From positions 4,836,001-4,900,000 of the forward strand of contig NC_133295.1 of the NCBI RefSeq assembly GCF_005239225.2: DNA of 64,000 bases, written 5' to 3'. Shown here one piece after another: positions 11,145-21,671 of this stretch. The DNA comes from Populus alba. Lineage: Eukaryota > Streptophyta > Magnoliopsida > Malpighiales > Salicaceae. The notes under the pieces are model-generated. The model saw nothing but the letters and a program-made list of their open reading frames with translations. It searched no databases and was not told the origin of the DNA. Each line of letters begins with the position of its first letter. Within the stretch, counting starts at the first letter, position 1. The position numbers and the translations under genes were made by a program.

Positions 11145-12032
11145 AGAACAAAACAGATCTTTTGAAAAATCATTTTTGAAAAAGGTTTTCTTTGTAAGAA
11201 AAATGAATATATGACACACTACGAGGCACTGTTAGAAAATCAGAGATTCTAATGACAACAAGAGCAAATGAGGAAATGAAATGAGGCAATTAATTCTCCA
11301 GGGGGCAGAGAAGCAGTTACCTGATCCTTAATGGCACAAAGAAATTTGCTTCCCTAGTGGAAAATACACATGATAAAACTGTAGACTTCTTCTAACATGA
11401 GTACTGAAATAGTATGATTTGCAGTATCTATGAAAGGAGATCATTGACTCTCACAATATGATCAGTTAAACAACAAGATAACTAATACATCTTCAGTAAG
11501 AGAAATGTATATGAAATCCTAGGTGAAGCGAGATAATACTCATATTTTGACCATATAAATTAGTTAAAGAATCCTCAATAATGGGAATGTTGCTAATAGA
11601 GCAATGTTAGGCCAGGGAAAAGCTAATGCTTTCAGTGAAGTTACCAATAGAGAAAAGTGCAGTGACTATTGGGAAACTCAAACAAAGCTTATCTTAGAAA
11701 AATGAACAACATGGGTCGACTTGAGTAGATTTGAAGGACGCGTGAATCAAAAGAGCTCACTAAAAATCAAGATCCTCAAACAAGAGGAACGGGGATCTAT
11801 ATTTCAAAAATCATGTAAGATGCATTGCATATCATCTAACTTAACGAGCATTGCATATTTGTTTTACAGATATTTCATGAAACAAAATTCCTAACGGGAT
11901 CCAACGAGATTGAGATGAAATGAAGTTCTTCTAAATCACATCAAATATGGCAATTCCACAAAAGAAAAATTCATGAATGAAGACAAGAAAGATGATTTTT
12001 ATTCCTGAGAAAAGGGTGTACAAGTACAAATG
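11145..12032 (+). other. Retroelement 3' untranslated region, second part
   Basis: Non-coding sequence continues from 9322 after the solo LTR. It has no open frame with family resemblance. It leads into the antisense ORF on the minus strand. Confidence 0.4.
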
Positions 12033-12584
12033 TTAAACACTGCGAGGACGATTAGGGATATTTTCATCATGATGATCAATCATTACTCAAAATTCCTCAA
12101 ATTGCTTATGCATGCGCTCCATCTCTTCCTCGAACTCGAGGTGTCGTGTGTTAACATAGTCCCTTCAAAAGTCAACACGCGCATTGAGCTCTTGGTTTCT
12201 CCTCTCCAAGTCGTTTCTGTGATGTCTTTCATCACGGAGCCTATTCTTTAAATTCTCAATTTGATAATGGAGATCAGGAATTTAAGTATTCAACTCAAGT
12301 CTTCTAGCATGAAGACGCTCTATAATGTTCACCAAAGACGAAGTAGCTCTGATATTGAGAGCAAGTGACTGATTCACTACTTCAATATCAATCCTGGCTG
12401 CCAACATTATTTCATCACGAGAAAGGGTCATGTCTCTAGCCATGGCTACAACAATATCTTCATTGTCCATTACAGTATCCTTTATTGTAACTAGACGACC
12501 ATTCACTTCAAAGGTAGTGCGCCAAACTACAGGCTCTATCGCAAGAACAAGGTTAGGACTAGCATTGGAAGAAGAGGAAGGCAT
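12033..12584 (-). pseudogene. Antisense coiled-coil ORF of a Tat/Retand-type element
   Basis: Starting at the ATG at 12584, one frame runs 183 codons to a stop at 12033-12035 but is interrupted by three in-frame stops; the first 100 codons are open. The later part is rich in Glu/Arg/Leu with heptad-like spacing (for example NLKNRLRDERHHRNDLERRN and EEEMERMHKQFEEF), so it would form a coiled coil. The frame lies between the pol remnant and the 3' LTR but on the opposite strand. That is the position where Retand-type plant retroelements carry an extra antisense ORF (family knowledge). I do not recognise a conserved enzymatic domain. It is probably a decayed transposon accessory protein, not a host gene. 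Confidence 0.55.
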
Positions 12585-12836
12585 GGTTAAAACTTCAAAA
12601 GTTGAGAACTTTGAAAGTATTGAAAATGCGAGAAGTTGATGATGTCTTTTGCCAAATACTACGTGATTTATAAGGATTTTGCTCCTGCCATCATTTTGAA
12701 TAGAAGCTCAAATCTTAGCCATACATATAAGACTTTCTTGAGAAGTTTTCATCATCTTTGAGATTGATTTGCAAATCAGATCTCAACCGTGCAAGTATGA
12801 ATTCTTTTAAAAGTTTTCATTAACCTTGAAACTGAT

Positions 12837-13900
12837 GCTGAAATCACTTTCATGTATTTCACAAACAAGCTGGTCACCTAGAAAATAAGACCAATGCTAA
12901 AATCACTTTCATGTATTTCACAAAAATCAATGCTAAAATCACTTTCATGTATTTCACAAAAATCAATGTTGAAATCACTTTTATGTATTTCACAAAAATC
13001 AATGTTGAAATCACTTTCATGTATTTCACAAACAGGCTGATCACCTGGAAAATGAGACTAATGTTGAAATCACTTTCATGTATTTCACAAAAATCAATGT
13101 TGAAATCACTTTCATGTATTTCACAAACAGGCTGGTCACCTGGAAAATAATACCAATGCTGAAATTACTTTCACGTATTTCACAAAATCAATGTTGAAAT
13201 CACTTTCATGCATTTCACAAACAAGCTGAGACCTGGAAAATAAGACCAATGCTGAAATCACTTTCATGTATTTCACAAAAATCAATGTTGAAATCACTTT
13301 CATGTATTTCACAAACAGGTTGGTCACCTGGAAAATAAGACCAATGCTGAAATCACTTTCACGTATTTCACAAAATCAATGTTGAAATCACTTTCATGTA
13401 TTTCACAAAACAGGCTGGTCACCTGGAAAATAAGACCAATGCTGAAATCACTTTCATGTATTTCACAAAAATCAATGATGAAATCACTTTCATGTATTTC
13501 ATAAAAATCAATGTTGAAATCACTTTCATGTATTTCACAAACAGGCTGGTCACCTAGAAAATAAGACCAATGCTAAAATCACTTTCATGTATTTCACAAA
13601 AATCAATGTTGAAATCACTTTCATGTATTTCACAAACAGGCTGATCACCTGGAAAATAAGACCAATGCTGAAATCACATTCATGTATTTCACAAAAATCA
13701 ATGTTGAAATCACTTTCATGTATTTCACAAACAGGTTAGTCACCTGGAAAATAAGACCAATGTTGAAATCACTTTCATGTATTTCACAAAATTATTGCTG
13801 AAATCACTTTCATGTATTTAACAAAATCAATATTGAAAACACTTTCATGTTTTTCACTTAGGCAGGTCACCCCAAGGAATAAACCAACTGAAAAATTTGT
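12837..13900. repeat. Higher-order minisatellite, 36- and 59-bp monomers
   Basis: All monomers begin with GTTGAAATCACTTTCATGTA or close variants. Short ones (about 36 bp) end ...CACAAAAATCAAT; long ones (about 59 bp) carry an extra GGCTGGTCACCTGGAAAATA-type segment. Long monomers start near 12837, 13004, 13099, 13193, 13287, 13381, 13513, 13608 and 13703, with a degenerate tenth near 13831. About thirteen short ones lie between them. Over most of the array short and long alternate, giving a 94-95-bp higher-order period. The array sits just upstream of the 3' LTR, in the 3' UTR of the gypsy element. Confidence 0.9.
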
Positions 13901-14149
13901 GTATTTTTCAACACCTCCATCATTTTTCTTTACAAAACTTACTATGCAAAGTCAAAAGAAAATGAATTTTCCAATGTCTTTGCACCGTAAGCATTGTAAA
14001 GAGGGGCCTGTTGTAACAATTTTTGATTCACTAAGATTTTCTTGAATGTTATTTTATTTCTATTATTATTCATAAAAATCCAAAAAAATTAAGAAAAAAG
14101 TTTAAAATTTAAAATATATTTTTCTCGAGTCAACCACATCTTTCCATAA

Positions 14150-14665
14150 AAATCGATTTCACCGGGTCAATACAGGTCAAACCATGTCAACCAGGGTAAA
14201 AAATGAGTTTTCATGGCGTTTCGATCAAAACAGTCATTTTTTATCAAAACCGAGTCCACCGGGTCAAACCATGTCGACCAGGGTAAAAAATGAGTTGTCA
14301 TGACATTCCGGGTCAAAACCATCATTTTCGGTCAAAACCGTCATTTTTTATCAAAACCGAGTCCGCCGGGTCAAACCATGGCGACCAGGGTAAAAAATGA
14401 GTTTTCATGATGTTTTGGGTCAAAACCGTCATTTTTGATCAAAACCGAGTCCACCAGGTCAATACGGGTCAAACTATGTCGACCAGCGTAAAAAATGAGT
14501 TTTCATGACGTTTCAGGTCAAAACCGTCATTTTCGATCAAAACCGAGTCCATCAGGTCAATACGGGTCAAACCATGTCGACTAGGGTAAAAAATGAGTTT
14601 TCATGACTTTTCGGGTCAAAACCATTATTTTTCTGTCAAAACCCGGTTCATCGGGTTGATACCCT
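14150..14665 (+). repeat. GTCAAAACC-rich tandem array in Tat-B LTR
   Basis: Five units share the phrase GGTAAAAAATGAGTTTTCAT, starting near 14195, 14282, 14389, 14487 and 14585 (spacings 87, 107, 98 and 98). Each is followed by a GGTCAAAACCGTCATTTT-like half that is sometimes doubled, which explains the uneven spacing. The minus-strand LTR copy keeps only one unit near 26810-26890. Confidence 0.85.
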
Positions 14666-15245
14666 TCAAATGTTTTTTTTTGTGTTCCAATACAATTTTC
14701 GGTAAATAAATTTTTTTTTTAGCGGTTGAAATGGGCTTTTACTAATACTGATTTAATTTTTTTAGTTTTACCTATATAAATATTTATTATTATATTTAAT
14801 AAAACAAAATTAATAATAAAGGAATTTATTAGAATAGATGGGTTAGTTGCGGTGATGATTTTTTTCCTTTGAAATAAATAAGTTGTCCCCTACTTATTGA
14901 CTATAAACAGCCACGACACCAAAAAAGAAGGAAAGAAAAAAAAGAAAAGAGAGCATTAGTGTTTGAATTTTTTTTAGTTTTTCTTGATGGAAGTAAGATA
15001 TTGTTTTTTATTAAAAACAATTTGAAAAATATCAAAAATATCATAATCGTTCGATTCTAATATTGTTAGTTCTAGACCTTTGATTTAATAGGATACAATA
15101 GAGTTTACCACATTAGGTTAAAACCTAAATCCATCTCAGCCTTTGAAATAATCTGCCTTTTGATCCTGTCGTGCCACGTCACCCGGTGTACCGAGCTTTC
15201 GGTGCATCGCGCCATACCAGATCAAAGCTCAGCTCATTCGGATTG

Positions 15246-15825
15246 GGGTTTACACCAAAATTTTCATTCATTTATCACTTCATTTTCAACATATAGTTTT
15301 AATCAATTTTCTTCTTTTACTTCACTTAAAGAATTCTTCCATGAACTATTCCACCATTTATTTATTCCTTCTTTTCACATTCTCATGATGTTTCTTCACT
15401 TGTTCATATTTTGAATGCTCCACGTAAGATAAAGAACATCATTTCTCAAACATAAAACAATCAAAACTTGATCCCTATATTTCCTCATCCTTAATTACAA
15501 GTTCTTTTCTTCAAAATTATTCAATTTCTTTCTTAATTGCTACTTACATTCACTATTTCTATACTATTCTACCTCAATTCCATCATGCTTACTACTTTTC
15601 TCAAAACCCCAAATTCTCATAAGAACCCTAATTTAAGAAAGTTTTGAGTATTGTGATTGAATGAAGTATAGTCGATAACTTAGTAACATCAGAAAACAAA
15701 GGAAACTCTGCCGAAATTTTCAAAAAAAAAAAAAAATTCCCACAATCTTCGACATATTATTCAATACTTGATATTAGTAAAGAAATGGTTGAGATTTCAT
15801 GACATCATAATTTGAGGGTGTTACA
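15246..15825. mobile_element. LTR fragment inserted in the Tat-B LTR
   Basis: Comparison with the inverse copy at 24778-26893 shows that about 580 bases, starting GGGGTTTACACC and ending TTTGAGGGTGTTACA, interrupt an otherwise continuous LTR. Its right end resembles the right end of the element at 36265-43578: both have an AGTCGATAACTT phrase, a GGAAACT.TGCCGAA phrase and a terminal GGG.TGTTACA. It is therefore a shortened relative of that LTR family. I could not find a clean target-site duplication. Confidence 0.55.
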
Positions 15826-16601
15826 GTCCGATCAACTTGCAGATCAAGCCAATCGCAGCCGAAGGATCGGTTCATCTGCGATCCAACGGCTTACAACCTT
15901 CAGTTGTGCTGGTACACCATGCTCGCGTTCACACCATAGCACAATTTCAAAGCCTCTCTCTCCTCTCGTCGATGATTCTCTCTCTCTCATCCGATCTCCC
16001 ATTTCCGGCAGTGTGAAGCTTCCTAACCACCATAGAAAGGTTGCTACCCTCATATAAAGCAAAACCCCGGCTTTTTTTAGCGTTTTCGCCTCCTTATCTG
16101 GTCGGAAAAAGGTCGCAATCTTCGTCGGCCACCGAAGGTTCAAATCGACGATTCTCCCTCGTCAGCCATCAACGGCCGTCGAAACCACCATCATCAGAAT
16201 CGTCTACCTCAGATCTACTAGAATTGACCATTGGTTGGCTGGAAATCTCACCGGAAAAATCTCGCCGCCTCTAACAGTAACCGCGCGTGAGCCACACGCG
16301 CCACCAGGGGTATTTTCATAATTTTTCAAGAAATTCAAGGGTATCTCAGTCTTTTACCTATATAGTGGCACTTAGGTAATTTTTTTTGAGATTCCTAACA
16401 GTTTTTTTATATTTTTATATATAAGTATTTGTAAATTTCCTTGCATGTAAAAAAACAAAAAATAAATATAAAAGGAATAATGACGCAAGTCCAACACCCA
16501 TCTTATCATGTTATCGTTCGTGGGTCCAAAGTCCAATTCTTGAATATGGCTATACCCATTTCTCAACGATATCAAAATAATTTTTGTTTTATAAAAAAAT
16601 A

Positions 16602-16996
16602 TTGTTTGTCGACACGTCTCTTTTTACAGAAAAGGACCGATGTCAAAAGTTTAAATACCAAATATGGATTATGTCCATAATTTCTTTTTAGTAACTCAAA
16701 CGTACTTCTTCTTTTTAGGGTTAAACGTCAATATTTTAGACGAGCCACCTATTTTTAGGAATTGATGTCATCCATTTTTTGACGCATCTCCTAGGAACGT
16801 TGTTTGTCGACACGTCTCTTTTTATAGAAAAGGACCGATGTCAAGGGTATTTATAATAAATATGGATTATGTCCATTATTTCCTTTTGGTAACTCAGACG
16901 TAAATCTCCTTTTTAGGGTTAAACATCGATATTTTAGATAAGTCTCCTATTTTTAGGAACTGATGTCATTTGTTTGACATGTTTTCTATTTTTAGA
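16602..16996. repeat. Two ~200-bp tandem units inside Tat-B LTR
   Basis: The motif TTGTTTGTCGACACGTCTC occurs at 16602 and again at 16800, and the sequence after each copy matches (AAAAGGACCGATGTCAA, TTAGGGTTAAACGTC-like). The minus-strand LTR has the same duplication (landmarks near 25101 and 25302). The duplication therefore predates the split of the two LTR copies. Confidence 0.75.
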
Positions 16997-17357
16997 GACC
17001 GACGTTAACTATTTAAAAAAAGAAACAAAATTGCAAATAAGCTCAAAATATAATAGCATTTGAATCAAATATAAAAACACACAAGTAAGGGTAACCTTTC
17101 TCTTGAAAGGATGTTTTAAGGGTGGTGTCTACCTTCCCTTAATCATAACTAACACAGTACCCGAATCTCTGGGACCGATGTCTAATTTGGGATTTCTAAT
17201 TCCCTCATATTACTAGATGAGACTCTAATAAAAATTCGAAATAAACAAAAGTGGAGCCTCATTTAGCTAAAGGAGCCTAGCAGGATCAAACCTTATATTT
17301 CAATGCCAAATGATAGGCATGATATTATATAGAGTTGATGCTTGTGGTCTTATTTCT

Positions 17358-17360
<3 letters not shown>

Positions 17361-17414
<54 letters not shown>
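17361..17414. repeat. (TA)27 microsatellite
   Basis: A pure TA run of about 27 units lies between the decayed end of the Tat-B LTR and the 3' flank of the RLP gene. Such runs are hypervariable in length. Confidence 0.95.
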
Positions 17415-17416
<2 letters not shown>

Positions 17417-18203
17417 TGAAATGTTAGATATTATTATTTGTTAAAAATAAATGTAATTTACAAACTATTAAGCTGAAACCAAACACCTAAAAGTTATTTC
17501 AAATGAGCTATGAATTTTAATTCAATCATATTTTAATATAATATCGGTAATGAATCTAAAAAATGGGATCGATAATAAAATCTCAAGATTTAATATAGAA
17601 ATCCTATATAAAATTAAAATACATATGTATGTTAAATAATAAAAATATAAAATCTTATCAATTTTCAATTTATTATTATTTTAAAAAAAAGTAGAAATAG
17701 AGGTTGTAATAAGGAATTAAAAAAATATTTGAAAGAAACAAACGCTTTAATAGAGGCATGGTACACCAATGTTCTCATCGGGATTGTCTTAATTGGACTT
17801 CTAGCAAAGATAATGTTATTCCTGATTTTTATTATAATTACATTACAATATAAATTAAAAAAAAAAATAAACGTGTTTCACTGTTTCTTCTTTGAATATA
17901 GAGCCGCTCACACACACTTTTGATCCCTATAACTTATAATTTTTACATAATTGGTCCCTATAATTTTCAATATTCATACATAATTAAATATTATACTTCA
18001 CTCTGTAATTGTATATAAATCTCTTGATTCTCTTGTGCCAAAGTCAACTCCACTTGGTATCACTTGAGGCACAACCTTTATAGAAATAATACTACAATAA
18101 AAACAATATATAACAGTAGTTATGATTACTTATAGTTCTACACTTACAAAATCTGAAAGGAAACAGCTTACAGAACGAACTTTGAAGATACTGACTGCAT
18201 TGT
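17415..18203. other. 3' flank of the RLP gene
   Basis: A/T-rich DNA with no gene. The last 100-150 bases before 18204 would be the 3' UTR of the minus-strand RLP gene. A motif CATTGATTCTCTTGTG-like region near 18020 and short A/T runs do not match any element that I can name. Confidence 0.4.
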
Positions 18204-20708
18204 TTATTTTCTTCTTGCACAATTTCTACTAGCATTCTTCTTTGTTCTGCTTGCATTAAGACTCCATTGATCTTCAACCATTTTCAGAAACCATGCAGGT
18301 CTTCTTGTTTTAAACACAACATATCCCATTATGACTCCAAACATAAATCCACATCCATACCCAATTGCCACAGCTTTCCATCCAAACCCATCTTCAAGCA
18401 ATGTTGAATCATCTCCTGCAATAAAGTTTGATGGCGGTAATGGTGGTGCCTCGCCATTGCTACATTCTTCTGGCATTGGAAATCCACACAAACCGGAGTT
18501 TCCTTCGAATGAGCGATGATCAAACGTGTTGAACTGCTTTCCTTTGGGTATGGGTCCTTCAAGCTGGTTATGTGAAAGGTCTAAGACTTGAAGAAATGTT
18601 AGATCTACCAACTGTATAGGAATCCTTCCAGTTAATAAATTTGAAGATAGATCTAATGATTCTAGATTGGTCAAAGTTCCTAATGATGATTGGATATAAC
18701 CAGTAAGGTAATTGTGAGAGAGGTTAAGTTGTTGGAGTCCTTTAAGCTTTCCGATCAAATTTGGAATCTCACCGGTGAAACTATTACTTGACAAATCAAG
18801 TACTCTGAGGATGCCTTGAATTTTTACAAACTCAAATTCCAATCCTTTCCACGTCATTTCTAAGGAATAGGCATAAATATTGGCAAAGCCATAGTAATTG
18901 CTCGATGTCATGTAACTCGTCTTTTGATCCGAGGCCATCATTGCTTCAAGACTATTAAAAAACCCTGTTGGTAATGGTCCACTCAAATTATTGCTGGAGA
19001 TGTCAAAAATATGTAATTTAGAGAATGAATTATTAGTCGGATCCTTCACAAAACCGTGGAGATTATTGGATTTTAGAACAAGAACCTGCAACTTTGAAAG
19101 CCTTTCTAGAAAATGGGGGAATGTATCCTTAATCTTATTGTTGCCAAGATGAAGAATTTTCAACATTGTGCAATTGATGATAGATGATGGTATTTCCCCT
19201 TCCAATTCATTGTCATTGAGTTTGAGATATTCCAAGCTATTCCCCTCTGAGAATGCTAAAGAGATAGTGCCTTGAAGATTGTTCATGCCTAGATGCAAAA
19301 TTGAGAGAGTGTTGCTGAAGTTGCTCAAACATTGTGGAATAGAACCACTCAGACTGTTGTTGGACAAGTCAAGGATCTCAAGGTATTTCAGCTTGCATAT
19401 AGAATAAGAAATCTCACCAGTCAATTTATTGTTGGACGCAAGAATAAGGACTTTCAAATACTCTTGGTTGAAAATTGAGCTTGGGACTGGACCATGGAAT
19501 TGATTATTGCTCAAATCAAGGTATTCCAACGAATTATGTTGGAATTCACTTATATGGCCTATGAAATGATTGTCATGAAGGTCCAAATAACCTAAAGAAG
19601 GAAGAGAAAACAAAAAGGATGGTATTGTCCCATTGAATAAGTTACTAAATAAATATAGACTCTCTAGATTTGAAAGGTTTTCAAATGATGATGGGATTTC
19701 ACCGCTCAAGTTATTATGTGAGAGGTCTAACATTTTAAGCTGTGTGAGATTACCAAGCAGAGCTACATTTGTCCTTCGAATGTCACAATTGCGAAGCCAT
19801 ATGTATTCTAATGACTTGAGCTCACTGATGAAGTCATTTTCTAAATAAACTGAAATTCTTGTATCAGAAAGCTCCAACTGCCAGAGGACATTACTCACAT
19901 TGGAGGAAGGAAAGGAGCCAGTGAGGCCTTCATTGTCTGCCAAAATGAGGGAGTCAAGGTTTGGTAGAAGAAAGATGTTTCGTGGGAACTCCCCCTGCAA
20001 TCCACAACGCACAAGTGAAAGCAATGTCAAAGAAGAGGACAAATTGGTTAAGGAATTAGGTGCAACCAAAGACATATCTATATAATCCAAGTAGAGTACT
20101 GTTAGCTTGGTAAGGTTTTGAACAATCTTGGCAAAAGAGACTGTTTCTAGATTTAGATGTTTGTTTGAGATATCAAGTGAAACCAATTTGGAGAGATGAG
20201 AGATTTCCGATGGAACTTGGCCAGAAAAATTTGAATGAGTTAGGTTAAGATGCATCAAATTGGAAAACTGGCCAAATTGAGAAGAGATATTGGAGAAGTT
20301 GAAATCGTTGTAAGAGAGGACGAGCTTTTGAAGATGATGAAGAGAGAAGAGAGAATTATTGGAATGCAGGGTTCCGTGAAGCATGCTGAAAGAGAGGTCC
20401 AGTTCAGTCACTTGCCCGGTTTTCAGGTCACAAGTGACGCCATCCCACAAGCAGCAGTCTGTACCCTCTTTCCATGACTCTGTCTTGGGATGTTGATCAT
20501 ATTGATAATTTCTAGCAAACCAAAAAGGAGACCTCTGAATGGAAAAAGATTGTTTGAATTGAAGCAGAGAAAGAGCTTGGTGATGACCACACAACTGAGT
20601 AGAAGAGGAAAAATTTGAGGAGAAGGATGATGAGATTGTTGTAAGAAAATACAAGAGAAACAAAATGGAACAGGGAATTTGAGCGAGGGATAATGAATAA
20701 TTCTTCAT
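18204..20708 (-). CDS. Cf-9/Cf-2-type leucine-rich-repeat receptor-like protein
   Basis: This intact single-exon frame encodes an 834-aa cell-surface receptor without a kinase domain. In order it has a signal peptide (about residues 1-31), an LRR N-terminal cap with Cys40 and the CC pair at 85-86 plus Cys93, then more than twenty plant-type LRRs with LDLS-N-L-G-IP consensus. A loop-out 'island' lies before the last four LRRs (the YYGFANIYAYSLEMTWKGLE region). After it come a C-terminal cap ending in GNSGLCGFPMPEEC, an acidic juxtamembrane stretch (GDDSTLLEDGFGW), one transmembrane segment at about 779-799 with GxxxGxxxG spacing, and a 35-aa basic tail. RLPs of this build signal through SOBIR1/BAK1-type partners, with the GxxxG motif contributing to pairing (family knowledge); ligand is unknown. 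Likely roles are pathogen or self-peptide perception. Degenerate copies of its 5' part lie upstream up to 33.3 kb. Confidence 0.93.
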   Translation of the reverse strand: MKNYSLSLAQIPCSILFLLYFLTTISSSFSSNFSSSTQLCGHHQALSLLQFKQSFSIQRSPFWFARNYQYDQHPKTESWKEGTDCCLWDGVTCDLKTGQVTELDLSFSMLHGTLHSNNSLFSLHHLQKLVLSYNDFNFSNISSQFGQFSNLMHLNLTHSNFSGQVPSEISHLSKLVSLDISNKHLNLETVSFAKIVQNLTKLTVLYLDYIDMSLVAPNSLTNLSSSLTLLSLVRCGLQGEFPRNIFLLPNLDSLILADNEGLTGSFPSSNVSNVLWQLELSDTRISVYLENDFISELKSLEYIWLRNCDIRRTNVALLGNLTQLKMLDLSHNNLSGEIPSSFENLSNLESLYLFSNLFNGTIPSFLFSLPSLGYLDLHDNHFIGHISEFQHNSLEYLDLSNNQFHGPVPSSIFNQEYLKVLILASNNKLTGEISYSICKLKYLEILDLSNNSLSGSIPQCLSNFSNTLSILHLGMNNLQGTISLAFSEGNSLEYLKLNDNELEGEIPSSIINCTMLKILHLGNNKIKDTFPHFLERLSKLQVLVLKSNNLHGFVKDPTNNSFSKLHIFDISSNNLSGPLPTGFFNSLEAMMASDQKTSYMTSSNYYGFANIYAYSLEMTWKGLEFEFVKIQGILRVLDLSSNSFTGEIPNLIGKLKGLQQLNLSHNYLTGYIQSSLGTLTNLESLDLSSNLLTGRIPIQLVDLTFLQVLDLSHNQLEGPIPKGKQFNTFDHRSFEGNSGLCGFPMPEECSNGEAPPLPPSNFIAGDDSTLLEDGFGWKAVAIGYGCGFMFGVIMGYVVFKTRRPAWFLKMVEDQWSLNASRTKKNASRNCARRK

Positions 20709-20805
20709 GTTGGCTTTTCAGGATTCAAAGTAAATGAGGGATATTGAAGGAAGGAAATGTGGAAGTCTGGGAAAGATGAGAAACAAAGAAAGGCAATATT
20801 AGTAG

Positions 20806-20813
20806 TATATATA
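20806..20813 (-). promoter_or_regulatory. TATA box of the RLP gene
   Basis: TATATATA lies about 100 bases before the RLP start codon on the minus strand, predicting a leader near 65-70 bases. The flank beyond it (20830-21065) is repeated, diverged, near 30880-30990, next to the other RLP remnants. Confidence 0.5.
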
Positions 20814-21417
20814 CACAAACCAATCTGAGGACTTAGATTCTGCTATTCATTCAGTTCTGTAGTACAAAAAAACGAAAGAGACACGCAGCTGCGGAGCAGA
20901 TACCGACAGGATGGTGAATGTGGAACACATATAAAGACGAAATCAAAGTCACTATTACATGTTTGATCTTTCTCATTGGGAGAAGCATTCATGAGAGTGT
21001 GAAACATCCTTAACTGGGTGCTGAGCTGACCAAATTTTAAATATAAGACAATCAAAGTAGGTCCCTTAGTTTGAAGTTTGAAGTTTGAGAATCAAATTTT
21101 CAGATAAAACCTTAACTAATGAAATTAAGTTAAATCTTCTCTAACTATTGAACTTTTGTTTTCGTCGGATGTTATTTTCTCAACTTTTTTTTTGTTGCTA
21201 TTGAACTCGTCTTTGTAGCTTCCTGATAGGTTGCTTTTAGAGTAAACAGTCGCAATAGATTTTTTTTCCCCTTAGTATTGTGATCAAGGATACTACAAAA
21301 GATTCCAAAGCTTCTTTTTTTTTTTCGAAGATTCAATTTAGATCTTCTCCACCTTAAATAGGTAGCTAAAAAATGAACTTTTGTTTCCATGTAATTTGGT
21401 AAAAACGATTTTGTTCT

Positions 21418-21612
21418 GCTGTCCTTTTTCCTCAACTTTTGTTCATGAGCACATAATCTAGTTGAAGAGGTGATATTTGAGTAGAAGGACGATGAAATTG
21501 TTGTTTTAAAATGCAAGAGAAACATAATTAATAATACCTCATGTTCTTTTTTCAGGATTAAAAAAAAAAGAAGAAGGTTAAAACAAATATCTGCAATATG
21601 TATTCCCATCAC
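21418..21612 (-). pseudogene. RLP N-terminal fragment, decayed copy 1
   Basis: On the minus strand the frame contains FKTTISSSFYSNITSSTRLC followed by AHEQKLR. This matches the signal-peptide end and first cap cysteine of the intact RLP (FLTTISSSFSSNFSSSTQLC). Similarity then breaks off within about 25 codons. The sequence beyond (down to 21170) resembles that at 33090-33180, the flank of another remnant, so it is a deletion derivative and not a functional receptor. Confidence 0.7.
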
Positions 21613-21671
21613 TATTTTACAGACGGTGAGGTTCCTGTAGCTTTCCTTCTTGACTCAAAATAATGGCCCAC

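Larger units (their letters stand above)
14009..17280 (+). mobile_element. Long gypsy LTR, family Tat-B, plus copy
   Basis: The likely start is TGTTGTAACAATTTTTGATT at 14009. The unit contains a tandem array (14150-14665), a CTATAAACAGCC TATA-like box near 14905, an R/U5-like part, two 200-bp tandem units (16602-16996) and a 3' part matching the minus-strand copy at 24778-26893. The alignment with that copy runs in inverse order almost throughout (for example the GATCCTGTCGTGCCACGTCA motif near 15160 and its complement near 26300). A 0.58-kb insertion sits at 15246-15825. Its true 3' end is diverged after about 17262. Frames inside it (15812-16274) are LTR leader sequence, not genes. Confidence 0.75.

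Noticed and set aside
12911..13327. Open frames on both strands repeating a 'CISQKSMLKSLS'-like motif
   Set aside because: They are translations of the 36/59-bp minisatellite; the frames follow unit length, differ between units and have no start context or domain.
12837..13900. CRISPR-like array
   Set aside because: Repeats are contiguous with no unique spacers, units vary in length and sequence, and the genome is eukaryotic.
15812..16274. Overlapping frames on both strands in the plus Tat-B LTR, similar to frames at 25722-26309
   Set aside because: Their similarity is explained by the two LTR copies. The sequence lies in the LTR leader after the TATA box and is full of frame-breaking differences between copies.
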